Positions 54,914 through 64,000 of a stretch of 64,000 nucleotides of DNA are shown piece by piece; position 1 is the stretch's first letter; every line of letters starts with the position of its first letter. The notes beneath the pieces are model-generated. The model did not search any database. It was given only the letters and a program-made list of their open reading frames with translations, and was not told where the DNA came from. Position numbers and translations under genes: made by a program. The DNA lies in the NCBI GenBank assembly GCA_018396635.1, contig JAGTQE010000006.1:25596-89595 (forward strand). Direction: 5' to 3'. This DNA is from Candidatus Bathyarchaeota archaeon. Its GTDB lineage: Archaea > Thermoproteota > Bathyarchaeia > Bathyarchaeales > DTEX01.

Positions 54914-56962
54914 GTGTATATGTCTAGTAGGCTGCTTTTCATAGGCGACAGCCGAGATATAGATAACCTTGAAGGCAACATTAACGCTAAAGAAATGGCT
55001 GAGTACATGGCCAGTGTGGGCGTAACATGGCAGCACTTCACCGGAATTTCAGGATTTATACATGGTGGGCAAAGAAAGCTGCACGCTTACTTTTCAATCG
55101 ATGATGAAAATATCATTGTAAAGCGTGATGCGCTGGTTGAATATCTCCGTGAAGCTCATAAGAGGGGAATAAAGATTTTCCTCTACTTGAATGTTCACTG
55201 GTATCCTGAAGGCTTCCTTGAGAGCCACCCTAATTGGCTTCAGGTTAAGGTTAACGGTGAGCCAAAAACCGGCCTATATAATCTTCCTGGCAGCGTCACG
55301 CCATGCCCAAATAGTTCATGGAGAGATTGGATATTCAGCATATCCACCAAGATTGCAGGTAAATATGATATTGACGGCTTCTTCCTCGATGGGCCGGTCT
55401 TCTTTCAAGACACCTGTTACTGTAAATCATGCAGAGAGAAGTTTCGCTCAATGTTCGGTGAGGATTTAATATACGAGAAGATTGAAAACCCTAAATATAA
55501 GCATAAGTTCATAGAGTTTAAATATAGAAGCCTAGGGGACTTCCTTAAAGACTTTAAAAGTGAGATCTCTAGGGTTAAGCCAAACATCTTAGTATACATG
55601 AATGGCGGGCATCCACAAGCTAATTGGCACAATGGTAGAGATAATGCTTTACACGTAGACTACCAGGATCTTATTGGGGCTGAGGGCGGCTTCATTGGCG
55701 GTAGGCTGATAGATCCAGATAATAATTTTAGGAGAACCAGTATAACCTCGAAGTTTCTTGAAGCTGCCGCTAGGGGTAAGCCTTCAGTAGTCTTTAGTGA
55801 TGTGGCGTTTAAGCCGTGGAGCGCTTATCCGCTGACCAAAGCTGAAGTCGACCTTATGGTTGCCTCCATAGTGGCGAATGGCTCAAGCCCGCACTTCGTG
55901 TATCATTATCCAAATCTGAAGGAGAAATACTATGAATATGTCAAGGAGAATTACATGTTTTTTAGGGGAATAAGCGGCATTGATGATAGCGAATCAATGG
56001 CTAAAGCAGCGATCCTATTCTCCCAGACAACTGCAGATATGCTCACCGGGGAGCAGATACCAACCGACTTGACGCTTTTCAAGAGTACTGGCGAGATGCG
56101 TAGGCTCTTTTCGTACTCCCTCTATGGAGCCTCAGAAGTATTGTACCGCCTCCACATCCCATTCGACATAATTCATGAGAGAACTGCCGCAGATAACCTT
56201 TTAAGCAAATATAGCGTAATAATACTGCCAGCTGTAATCTTTATGAGCGATAGGATCGCTGAGAATATAAGAAACTTCTCTTTAGAGGAGGGATCTATAA
56301 TCGCTGACTCAGAGACATCGCTTTTCACCGAGGATGGAGAATTTAGGGGAAATTTTGGGCTGGCAGATGTATTTCGATCAACCTTCCTAGTTACGGAAGA
56401 ACTACCATTCTACGACTACCTCTATGTGCCCGACTCCTCATTTAATAAGTACATTCCAACAATGCCTAGAAAGGTGAGGGTAAAGTCTGATGGGAAAGCT
56501 TTGGCCTACTTCACGAGAAGAAGACAAGGTGTTTACGATAAGCTGACGGAGCCCAATGATCCAGCCATCCTAATGAATAGGGGTAACGTTTACATTGCGG
56601 GAAACTTCTTCGAGACCTACTGGGCTTACCGCTTCCCGGAATACCTCAGCTTATTTAGGAAACTGATGCCTGAAGAGGCTTTCATACTCTCTGAGTCAAA
56701 TCTTCCCGGAAGTGTTGAGGTTAGCTTCCGGAGAAGCCGAGAAAAAGTATTCATGTTCCTAATAAATTATACTGGTGGAATGGAGAGGCCGATAAGGGAG
56801 ATTGTAAGGCTTACGGACATTAAGTGTATAGTGAAGCTCAAGGATGTTTCCAAAGCGTTCTCACATGTTCTAAATGAGACTTTAGATCTTAGGGAAATGG
56901 ATAATGCAGTGGAGGTAAGAATACCAACCCTAAAAAGCTATGACGTTATAGAATTTACTTAG
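54914..56962 (+). CDS. Glycoside hydrolase-like protein (TIM barrel plus GATase-like trimerisation-type domain)
   Basis: HKRGIKIFLYLNVHWYPEGFLESHPNWLQ, GKYDIDGFFLDGPVFFQDTCYCKSCREKF. Confidence 0.75.
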   Translation: MYMSSRLLFIGDSRDIDNLEGNINAKEMAEYMASVGVTWQHFTGISGFIHGGQRKLHAYFSIDDENIIVKRDALVEYLREAHKRGIKIFLYLNVHWYPEGFLESHPNWLQVKVNGEPKTGLYNLPGSVTPCPNSSWRDWIFSISTKIAGKYDIDGFFLDGPVFFQDTCYCKSCREKFRSMFGEDLIYEKIENPKYKHKFIEFKYRSLGDFLKDFKSEISRVKPNILVYMNGGHPQANWHNGRDNALHVDYQDLIGAEGGFIGGRLIDPDNNFRRTSITSKFLEAAARGKPSVVFSDVAFKPWSAYPLTKAEVDLMVASIVANGSSPHFVYHYPNLKEKYYEYVKENYMFFRGISGIDDSESMAKAAILFSQTTADMLTGEQIPTDLTLFKSTGEMRRLFSYSLYGASEVLYRLHIPFDIIHERTAADNLLSKYSVIILPAVIFMSDRIAENIRNFSLEEGSIIADSETSLFTEDGEFRGNFGLADVFRSTFLVTEELPFYDYLYVPDSSFNKYIPTMPRKVRVKSDGKALAYFTRRRQGVYDKLTEPNDPAILMNRGNVYIAGNFFETYWAYRFPEYLSLFRKLMPEEAFILSESNLPGSVEVSFRRSREKVFMFLINYTGGMERPIREIVRLTDIKCIVKLKDVSKAFSHVLNETLDLREMDNAVEVRIPTLKSYDVIEFT

Positions 56963-57031
56963 AGCTTAACCATCCCCATACTCTCACTAAATCTTTTTAT
57001 AGATCTAGCCTTTAAAGATTGTTAGCTGCAC

Positions 57032-58309
57032 TTATGGTGAAAAATCTTCTGTGGGCTCCCTATAAATTGTTGGCTTCATGGAACCCCTGATATTTTCAAT
57101 ACGATCAATAGCTTCTTTAACAGAGGATTTGCCTAGGTGAACTGATATATTTAGCTTTACGTGGTATTTTTCTCTGGGTCCAAGCCTGATAACTCTGCCC
57201 CTATTCCTCTCAAACATCTTTGTGTTTGGGAAGCCGGTTCCGGGTTCAAGCCCAACCACGTAGCCGTCTTCCTCTGCAGCAGTATTCTTCCATAGGGTAA
57301 AGTATGGAAGCTCCTTAACTGAGAAGGTGTGGAGCACAGCCTTATCTAGACTCTTGTTTACGAGCATAGCTCCAGTATATCCATCTTTATCGCTGAGGAG
57401 CTCCATAAAGTAGACTTGCTCAACAAAACCCTTCTCCGGTGGGCCGAAGATGTCAAATGACTCTATGCCCTTCATGGCCATCTCATCCCTAGGGGCGACA
57501 CGCTTTATTGGCGCTATAAAGCGTGATCCTTCTTCGAGGAAGGGTCTGCCATAGTTGCAGTGATATAAAATTTGAACTTCGTCCGGCATGCTTCTAAGAT
57601 TCTCTATAATATCTAAGATCTCTATGCTGTTGCTCCCCGGAGTGGTCATTATTGTGCTCGTTAACTTGAGATTTGAGCCGAACATCGAACTCTCATAGAC
57701 TATGCCCTCAACGCCCATTCTGAATGGAGGCCATAGCTCAACCTTAACCTTGAGGTGGCTAGCTGGGATATTCGCTATTTTTCCGTGGAGCGTTAAGAAT
57801 ACTTCTATCTCACGACCCATATTGTCCCTAACTATGTCCGGCCCAGGTGCGCCAAAGTTTCCTAATCCGCATCTGACGATCCACTCATTAAAGCCTTTCA
57901 GCCAGCCAAGTCCCCTCCGCTCTTCAAGGTTTATGTAGCATGGATTGACGGGATGCTTTACTGGAGAATTCCAGCCTAAAGATGCGCCCTTAAATTCACC
58001 TCTCCATATGCCCATTCCCCTAGTCGGCACAACTGTGAAAGATAGTGCGCCATTATTGACGGTTACTATGTCTACGCCGTCTGATGGGCCCCCATAGAGC
58101 CTGCGCTTCTCTATACGCCAGTCCCCACCAATTCCGAGCTCATCGCCACTTATACTCCATCTCTCCACATAAATCTCCCTGTCGACATCCATCAAAACTC
58201 TAGAATACGTGCGCATTTCTCTCTCAGAAGAGCCCATCTCGGACACCACGAGCCATACTGGAAATGAAGATTCTAATAAGTTTATGGGTGTACCGCTCAG
58301 CCCACCCAA
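57032..58309 (-). CDS. DUF4432/aldose-epimerase-like protein
   Basis: NNGALSFTVVPTRGMGIWRGEFKGASLGWNSPVKHPVNP; LHGKIANIPASHLKVKVE. Confidence 0.82.
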   Translation of the reverse strand: MGGLSGTPINLLESSFPVWLVVSEMGSSEREMRTYSRVLMDVDREIYVERWSISGDELGIGGDWRIEKRRLYGGPSDGVDIVTVNNGALSFTVVPTRGMGIWRGEFKGASLGWNSPVKHPVNPCYINLEERRGLGWLKGFNEWIVRCGLGNFGAPGPDIVRDNMGREIEVFLTLHGKIANIPASHLKVKVELWPPFRMGVEGIVYESSMFGSNLKLTSTIMTTPGSNSIEILDIIENLRSMPDEVQILYHCNYGRPFLEEGSRFIAPIKRVAPRDEMAMKGIESFDIFGPPEKGFVEQVYFMELLSDKDGYTGAMLVNKSLDKAVLHTFSVKELPYFTLWKNTAAEEDGYVVGLEPGTGFPNTKMFERNRGRVIRLGPREKYHVKLNISVHLGKSSVKEAIDRIENIRGSMKPTIYREPTEDFSP

Positions 58310-59361
58310 CTATATTTCCCATATTTCATGAATGCTCTATACATGGCTTCCACATTCTCTAGTGGGACATCTATATTCACTTCCCCGCGACCTATTAACC
58401 CCCCATTATTCCCATACCCGAAGAGGTCTATAACTCTCTTGACATAGTCTTCCACGTCCTTTGGTGAACCCCTCGGCAGAATATATTGCCTGTCTATATC
58501 GCTGGATATGCAGAGTTTACCCCTGACGCTATCAGCCAACGCCTCGAGATTATGGCATGAGAACTGCGGATTTAAAATATTCACACCTATCTCTGTCAGG
58601 TCGGGTATTATGTCAATTATGTACCCGTCACTATGAAAGTAAACGTAGGCGCCGTGATCACGGACGAGTTTAAACATAGATTTGTACCGAGGTTTAAAGA
58701 AGCTTCTCCATAGACTCGTTTTTATCATGAGCCTACTCTGGGTTCCCCAATCGTCTGAGAAGGATACGGCATCCGGCTTAGCTTCAAGCACAATTTGCAG
58801 TGAGGAGATGCAGTATTCTAGAAGCCTATCTGCAAAGTTTTCAAGTTCCCTACGCCCCTTAATCAGGTCAACCATAAGATTCCTAAAGCCCCTAAGCCAC
58901 TGTAGCCTTTCAAAGAAGTTTCCGGGCTCGAAACCCAATATTACGAAGAAGCCTTTAGCCCTAAGATCTTCCACATGCTTCTTAAGCCTATCCTTATACT
59001 TTTCAGGTTCCTGCAGCTGTGGGAACTCATATGTTAAATAATCTTCAATGGTTTTAATTGGGTAGTCTACAACTTGGCCGTGAATGCCGTTAATAGTGGA
59101 AGCCCATGTAGTCCCCCATTTATCCCTATGGACTCCAGCCCTATAGTCGGGCGGCAGATCCTCAGGCTTAGGTATGGTGAATTCCGATGGACCGAAGTCT
59201 TGGGGATATTCTCTAAAAATTCTTATTAATTGTTCGCCGTACTTTATGAGGGCTCCCGGAAGGGGTGAGTGTAGCAACGGCACTCTATCTGGCTTAGAGA
59301 GGTTTACCGCCGCTAAAACTCTCTCCCTACTATTCATGCTTATCCCAACTAAGTAGCCCAT
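58297..59361 (-). CDS. URO-D family protein
   Basis: SRERVLAAVNLSKPDRVPLLHSP ... VYFHSDGYIIDIIPDLTEIGVNILNPQ. Confidence 0.85.
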   Translation of the reverse strand: MGYLVGISMNSRERVLAAVNLSKPDRVPLLHSPLPGALIKYGEQLIRIFREYPQDFGPSEFTIPKPEDLPPDYRAGVHRDKWGTTWASTINGIHGQVVDYPIKTIEDYLTYEFPQLQEPEKYKDRLKKHVEDLRAKGFFVILGFEPGNFFERLQWLRGFRNLMVDLIKGRRELENFADRLLEYCISSLQIVLEAKPDAVSFSDDWGTQSRLMIKTSLWRSFFKPRYKSMFKLVRDHGAYVYFHSDGYIIDIIPDLTEIGVNILNPQFSCHNLEALADSVRGKLCISSDIDRQYILPRGSPKDVEDYVKRVIDLFGYGNNGGLIGRGEVNIDVPLENVEAMYRAFMKYGKYSWVG

Positions 59362-59410
59362 TAAATATTACAACAATACTTTTGATTCTCCTTCGCCAAA
59401 TTTTAGATTT

Positions 59411-60523
59411 ATGGGCCCTTTAAGCAATTTGATGACTGTTTTTCGCGGGGAGAAGCCGTCTTCAATACCGTGGTTTGTGGACTTAATCTATTGGTATGAG
59501 GCTGAGAAGGGTAGAGGGACCCTGCCCGAGAAATATGTGGGGCTTGAGGGCTATCGGAGGCTCTGTGAGGATCTTGGCTGCGGAACATATGGTGGGCTCA
59601 TATCCTTTCCTGGTGAGGTTAAATATGGCGGAAATGTTGTTATCCGTCGCTTTGAGGAGGAGACTGCTGAGGGAAGATTTAGGCGCACGATTTACGAGAC
59701 TTCTCTTGGCAATTTGACGACCATAGAGAAGTTTTCTAGGGTGAGCTACAGTTGGAGGACAATTAAATATCCTGTTGAGGGCGGAGAGGACTTTAAGGTT
59801 TACCGCCATATTCTCAGAAATATTGAGGTTAAGCCGGACTACAGCCTCCAAGAAAAGCAGATTAAAGTTATGGGTGAGTGGGGTGCCGTGAGCTCTCTAC
59901 CCCCAAGAGTGCCCTTCGCCCGCCTCCTAATAGAGGTTTGCGGGGTATCCAAACTCTACTCCATGATGCTTAGAATGAGGGAGGAGATTGAAGAAACCAT
60001 TCAACTAATGGAGGAGGCGGATGATCAGTTCTATGAGGCGATATTGGGTTCGCCGACTCCACTAGTCTGCTTCGGCGACAACATATCTAGTGAGCTCATC
60101 AGCCCGACAATATTTAGGAGATATTATGCTCCATATTATAGGAGGCGTTTTTCACAGCTACACTCCAAGAAAATGTATGGCTACATACATATTGACGGAG
60201 CTTTAAGAGGAGTTCTACCATTGGTAGACGAGACTGGAGCGGACTGCGTTGAGTCTGTGACGCCAGCGCCAGTAGGAGACGTCCCTCTCGAGATGCTTCG
60301 GATGCTCGCGGGAGAGCGTATAGTTTTGTGGGGAGGTATACCTGGGGCATACCTGAGCACAGCCTATGCGGATGATAGTCTAAGGCACCTATTCTATAAG
60401 ATAATTGCTTTGCTTCCGGAGCTTGGGAGATTCATACTTGGATCTGCAGATCAGCTTCCACCAAACGGGGATCTGGCGAGGGTGAAATGGATATCTGAGG
60501 AATTAAGGAAAATTGAGGGGTAG
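59411..60523 (+). CDS. URO-D family protein (second paralog, divergent)
   Basis: MYGYIHIDGALRGVLPLVDETGADCVESVTPAPVGDVPLEMLRMLAGERIVLWGGIPG; FILGSADQLPPNGDL. Confidence 0.82.
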   Translation: MGPLSNLMTVFRGEKPSSIPWFVDLIYWYEAEKGRGTLPEKYVGLEGYRRLCEDLGCGTYGGLISFPGEVKYGGNVVIRRFEEETAEGRFRRTIYETSLGNLTTIEKFSRVSYSWRTIKYPVEGGEDFKVYRHILRNIEVKPDYSLQEKQIKVMGEWGAVSSLPPRVPFARLLIEVCGVSKLYSMMLRMREEIEETIQLMEEADDQFYEAILGSPTPLVCFGDNISSELISPTIFRRYYAPYYRRRFSQLHSKKMYGYIHIDGALRGVLPLVDETGADCVESVTPAPVGDVPLEMLRMLAGERIVLWGGIPGAYLSTAYADDSLRHLFYKIIALLPELGRFILGSADQLPPNGDLARVKWISEELRKIEG

Positions 60524-60538
60524 GCTGTGGAGGGAGCC

Positions 60539-62671
60539 TTATATCTCTATTAGGGAGCCTTTCTCCACTTTGGCTTCGTTGAAAGCTCCTTTAGCATAGT
60601 ATAGGAGTGTACCTGAGGATAATGTTTCAACCAAGATTTTCCCGCTAGGCAACTTGAAAGCTCTTATTGGGAAACGCGGAAGAATATACTCTTTTAGACC
60701 TATGACTGCTCTATCATCCTCAACTGGTACCAGGTTGATCACTTCCACTTCAAGTTCGCCTAGCGATATCTTGAGATCTTCATTCTCTTTCAAGAGGCCG
60801 GATTCGCCGCTAAACGCCTTATGGTAGGCGTAGTCTCCACGCTTAACAGGGAACGGTAGACCGCTGAGCGATATACAATCCTCTATTACTCCCCCCAATC
60901 TATTGACGTTGAATGCGGCGATAGATATGCTACCATTTGTCTCGGAGGCGATTTTCAATAGAACTCGATTATTATAGGGGTCGCTGAATAGGGAGTCTAT
61001 GGTGGGCGAAGCCGGCCTATCAACTTTAACAAGTCTTCCGTCTGGCAGAACAAAACGCTTCAGGAGATTAATATCGGTTTTATCCGCATGCCTATCTGTT
61101 ATATATATTGGCCCCCCACTAAATATTCTAGCTACGGCATGGATCTTCGCATACGGGTCATAGGACATGAACATATCGTAGTCTGGATGCGCAATGTGAC
61201 TGAACAATATCGCGTTGTATACGCTGAAGAGCGTGTGGAGCTTGGCGTCACCCTTCCAGAAAGGCACATAATCCATGGACACCCTCATAACATTGCTGAA
61301 TAGGAAGTTGCTATAGTTTTCGGGAGCCATGCTCATACAATTCAATATATCTAAACCATTAGCATACGCAGCCGCCTGCATAGCCACCTCAACATTCTTG
61401 GCGGCTTCACCAACCATGACGGCGTCGCTATACAGCGCATGTAAAACCCATTGATTGTCTATTTTAACGAAATCTATGCGGTTATCTTTCACCCATGAGA
61501 AGAACTTATCATACAAGTTGAATGCGTCCTCCATGCTTGGCGGAGGAACATAGTTTCCAACGAACCTTGAGAAGAAGCCGCTACCGCCAAGTTCCCTTAG
61601 AACTTCATCTTCGAAGCCGCCCCAATGAATATTTATCGTATGCCAGAGCCCAACCAATTCAACGCCCATATCTTTCAGGGCTCTAGACACGCCGCCTATA
61701 CCTTCGGGGAAGCGTTTATTTGCGGCTAGCCTCTTTAAGGCTCTCCGCGGCCAGCCCTCCCGGCTCACCTCCTCCTGCCATCCATCATCTATTATAACCC
61801 ATCCTAGGCGGAGTCCCCTATTAATCAGTCCGCCGACAATTTTAACGATGTTCTCATGGGATAAATCCTCGGTTAGTAGTGCGTTCCAAGAGCACCATCC
61901 AATCTTATCCATGATAATAGGCTTCCTCTTCAAGATTCTGGGCTTAAATCTAACGAATGATGCTGCAGCATTAACGCATTCCTTAATGGCTTCGTAAGGA
62001 TCATTACTTACGGCCAGCGAGGCAACATAGCTCTCATAAATATTTCTAGAGGCCTTGCCTGAAAAGATGCTCAGCTTTGGGCCTGGCCATAAATATGCCG
62101 TCGTTTTATCTGAGAGTGTAAGTAGGGCTAGGTACTTATTGCCGTAATCGGCTAGGAGAAAGATGCTGTAGCAAGGTATTTCTTCGAAGCCCTTTAAAAA
62201 TACTGGATAGGTCCAGCATGGGTAGCCGCGCACATAATCCTCATGCTCAATAAAGCCTAGCGCCGGCGGATACTCTGGGTCGTCCGGCGGCTTCGGGCCT
62301 TTAGGCTCCTTGTCGACTGCAATCTGATTGTAGTATCCGAATGCGCTTGAATAGTACTTGGCAGCTTCCCTATGTGTTGTTAAAGCCAAGACCCTGTTTG
62401 GCTTATCGGTGCATATATTTATTTCAAGCGGAAACTTGTAGCTTAGATCTCTCAGTGATGATGCTGAAAAGCTGATAACTCTGCAAAGTCCCCTTCCAGA
62501 TATCCCTATGTTCACGAAAGCATCCTCACAACTGAACTTATAAACCTCCCGTCCATCTGCCTTGGAGGTCTTTGCCTGTTCACATGTTGCCTTAGACCCG
62601 TCGGCGAAGATTACGGTAAGTGGACTCAGCTCTATTGCTAAATCTCCCACAATAAAACATGGCTTACCCAT
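60539..62671 (-). CDS. GH36-like alpha-galactosidase/raffinose synthase-type glycosidase
   Basis: IGWCSWNALLTEDLSHENIVKIVGGLINRGLRLGWVIIDDGWQ, IDFVKIDNQWVLH. Confidence 0.88.
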   Translation of the reverse strand: MGKPCFIVGDLAIELSPLTVIFADGSKATCEQAKTSKADGREVYKFSCEDAFVNIGISGRGLCRVISFSASSLRDLSYKFPLEINICTDKPNRVLALTTHREAAKYYSSAFGYYNQIAVDKEPKGPKPPDDPEYPPALGFIEHEDYVRGYPCWTYPVFLKGFEEIPCYSIFLLADYGNKYLALLTLSDKTTAYLWPGPKLSIFSGKASRNIYESYVASLAVSNDPYEAIKECVNAAASFVRFKPRILKRKPIIMDKIGWCSWNALLTEDLSHENIVKIVGGLINRGLRLGWVIIDDGWQEEVSREGWPRRALKRLAANKRFPEGIGGVSRALKDMGVELVGLWHTINIHWGGFEDEVLRELGGSGFFSRFVGNYVPPPSMEDAFNLYDKFFSWVKDNRIDFVKIDNQWVLHALYSDAVMVGEAAKNVEVAMQAAAYANGLDILNCMSMAPENYSNFLFSNVMRVSMDYVPFWKGDAKLHTLFSVYNAILFSHIAHPDYDMFMSYDPYAKIHAVARIFSGGPIYITDRHADKTDINLLKRFVLPDGRLVKVDRPASPTIDSLFSDPYNNRVLLKIASETNGSISIAAFNVNRLGGVIEDCISLSGLPFPVKRGDYAYHKAFSGESGLLKENEDLKISLGELEVEVINLVPVEDDRAVIGLKEYILPRFPIRAFKLPSGKILVETLSSGTLLYYAKGAFNEAKVEKGSLIEI

Positions 62672-62773
62672 AATCCATACGCGCCGTTAAGTGATCCATG
62701 CTCATAGATTAACTGGAGGCTTTAGGCTAATAAGATTACTGGTTCATTATGGACTCTGAATTAGCCACATTAC

Positions 62774-62992
62774 ATGATAGTCGTCTTGGAGAAATTTAAG
62801 GAGCGGGGCTTCATCGAGAACATAGAATTACTTAGCAGGCTCTGGAACGGCTCATTCACAATAGAGGTGTTCCCATGCACGCCAGAACGAATAAAGAAAT
62901 ACAATGGCAGAAAGGTTGTCATAATGGAAGCGCTTGAAAAGGGCATAAAGATAGACCTAGAAAGATATATAAAAAGGCGTAGCTTGGACTGA
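62774..62992 (+). pseudogene. N-terminally truncated nucleotidyltransferase-domain protein
   Basis: MIVVLEKFKERGFIENIELLSRL...IEVFPCTPERIKK...VIMEALEKGIKI resembles the second half of MNT-type NTases; the catalytic GSxxxG/DxD half is absent upstream. Confidence 0.5.
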
Positions 62993-63053
62993 TAAGAACA
63001 CTTCTATAGAGGTTTATTAAGCAACAGCTCCTATGTTTTAATTGAGTCTTTCT

Positions 63054-63206
63054 CTAATAATGGTAAATTCTTTTTCTTGTGTCTATTACTATGATTTTCT
63101 CTTGCTCATAAACTTTGAATAGCGCCCTATATTTTCCAACGCGTAGTCTGGATGTGTTTGCTTCGCCAGCGATCTTAACTATATCGAGTTGAATGTTTGG
63201 GAAGTC
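63054..63206 (-). pseudogene. RelE/ParE-type toxin C-terminal remnant
   Basis: Manual translation: DFPNIQLDIVKIAGEANTSRLRVGKYRALFKVYEQEKIIVIDTRKRIYHY*. Confidence 0.6.
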
Positions 63207-63249
63207 CTAAATTTCGTCAATGGGCTTCAGCTCGCTGAAGCGCTTATCC

Positions 63250-63384
63250 TTAACTCTTAACTATTTCGTCAATCTCTTTTAGTAGGTATTCTTCGGTTGT
63301 TAGGAATATGTCTTCGAGAAAGCCCTTAAGCTCATCAATCTTCTTACTAATCTCCTCGATCTTCTCAAGAACAGTCTCGCCCAA
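63250..63384 (-). pseudogene. Antitoxin-like short ORF (TTG start) preceding the RelE remnant
   Basis: Manual translation: (L)GETVLEKIEEISKKIDELKGFLEDIFLTTEEYLLKEIDEIVKS*. Confidence 0.45.
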
Positions 63385-63645
63385 AAAGTTTTACCTTAAA
63401 CAATGAAAATAAACATTACCCTAATAACATTTACCTCTCATTACCACTTCAACTTTCTTACAGGGATAACGCCACTTTTCCGAGTTGAGAGAACTGTTTT
63501 CCCATGGTTTATGTGGGGATTAAGCGCAAGAGGATCTCTCCCATATCAATAATGCTTGAATCCCCTTTGCTCAACCATGATTTCCTCTAAGCACTGGGAG
63601 TGATTTTCTAAATAATTTTCGCTTGAATTTAAAGTCTATGCTAAT

Positions 63646-63987
63646 CTATTTTATTGTTTCTACTATAGCTGGCTTTTGCATCTTAGCTTTTTCTTTTTCC
63701 GCTATTTGTAGGGAGAGTTGCCTCTCATACTCAATGAGCATTTTTATGATTGGGTTCTCAAGGTTGACCTTATATAAGGTGGCGCGTCCAATTTTTCTTG
63801 ATGCTACGACTAGGCCGAGCTCCTCTAAATCTTTAAAGTACTTATAAAATGTGAGCTTGCTCATTCCTAGGGCTTCCACTATTTCCTTCTTGGTGAAGTC
63901 GTTTAGCTTAAAGTCTAATAGGTAGTCTAGGATCCTAAGCTTTGGTGAGTTGCCTAAGGCTTTGATTAAGAGCGATTCACACTCCAT
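63646..63987 (-). CDS. Winged-helix transcriptional regulator (ArsR-like)
   Basis: LGNSPKLRILDYLLDFKLNDFTKKEIVEALGMSKLTFYKYFKDLEELGLVVASRKIGRATLYKVN. Confidence 0.87.
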   Translation of the reverse strand: MECESLLIKALGNSPKLRILDYLLDFKLNDFTKKEIVEALGMSKLTFYKYFKDLEELGLVVASRKIGRATLYKVNLENPIIKMLIEYERQLSLQIAEKEKAKMQKPAIVETIK

Positions 63988-64000
63988 TCTCTATCAAGTT

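Noticed and set aside
1-64000. CRISPR array, IS element, rRNA operon
   Set aside because: No regularly spaced repeats, no transposase ORF and no rRNA sequence recognised anywhere in the window

Overview
This window is an archaeal chromosome segment. Gene content looks like Thermoproteota/Bathyarchaeia, but that placement is inference. The left ~14 kb is a conserved informational and isoprenoid block: rps11 3' end, rpoD, L18e, L13, S9, rpoN, enolase, S2, MEMO, mevalonate kinase, isopentenyl phosphate kinase, type-2 IPP isomerase, prenyl diphosphate synthase, gltX, cmk, LarA-like, L7Ae, S28e, L24e. The middle holds metabolic and accessory genes: an ABC exporter, a corrinoid protein with a URO-D-family methyltransferase, MoaD/MoaE, hypA/ATPase-type hypB/hypE and hypC/hypD, GTP-type PEPCK, and NikR divergent from a metal ABC transporter. 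Two intron-containing tRNA genes were resolved by hand: Ala-CGC with one intron, and Tyr-GTA with two. The right end carries a carbohydrate cluster (GH36, DUF4432, two URO-D-family proteins, a glycosidase-like protein) followed by decayed nucleotidyltransferase and RelBE-like fragments. The most notable locus is at 27.4-30.2 kb. There a Gp37/Gp68-type three-Cys protein, interrupted by a 148-aa mini-intein at a conserved motif, sits divergent to a non-canonical archaeo-eukaryotic primase (AEP) superfamily protein. Other leads are a perfect inverted repeat in the NikR/ABC intergenic region, a hairpin overlapping the start codon of an ECF-S-like gene paired with a DUF4430 protein, a zinc-finger/DUF7662-like fusion, and pseudogene remnants at 35.7-36.4 kb. 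All family calls come from reading motifs; no searches were run.
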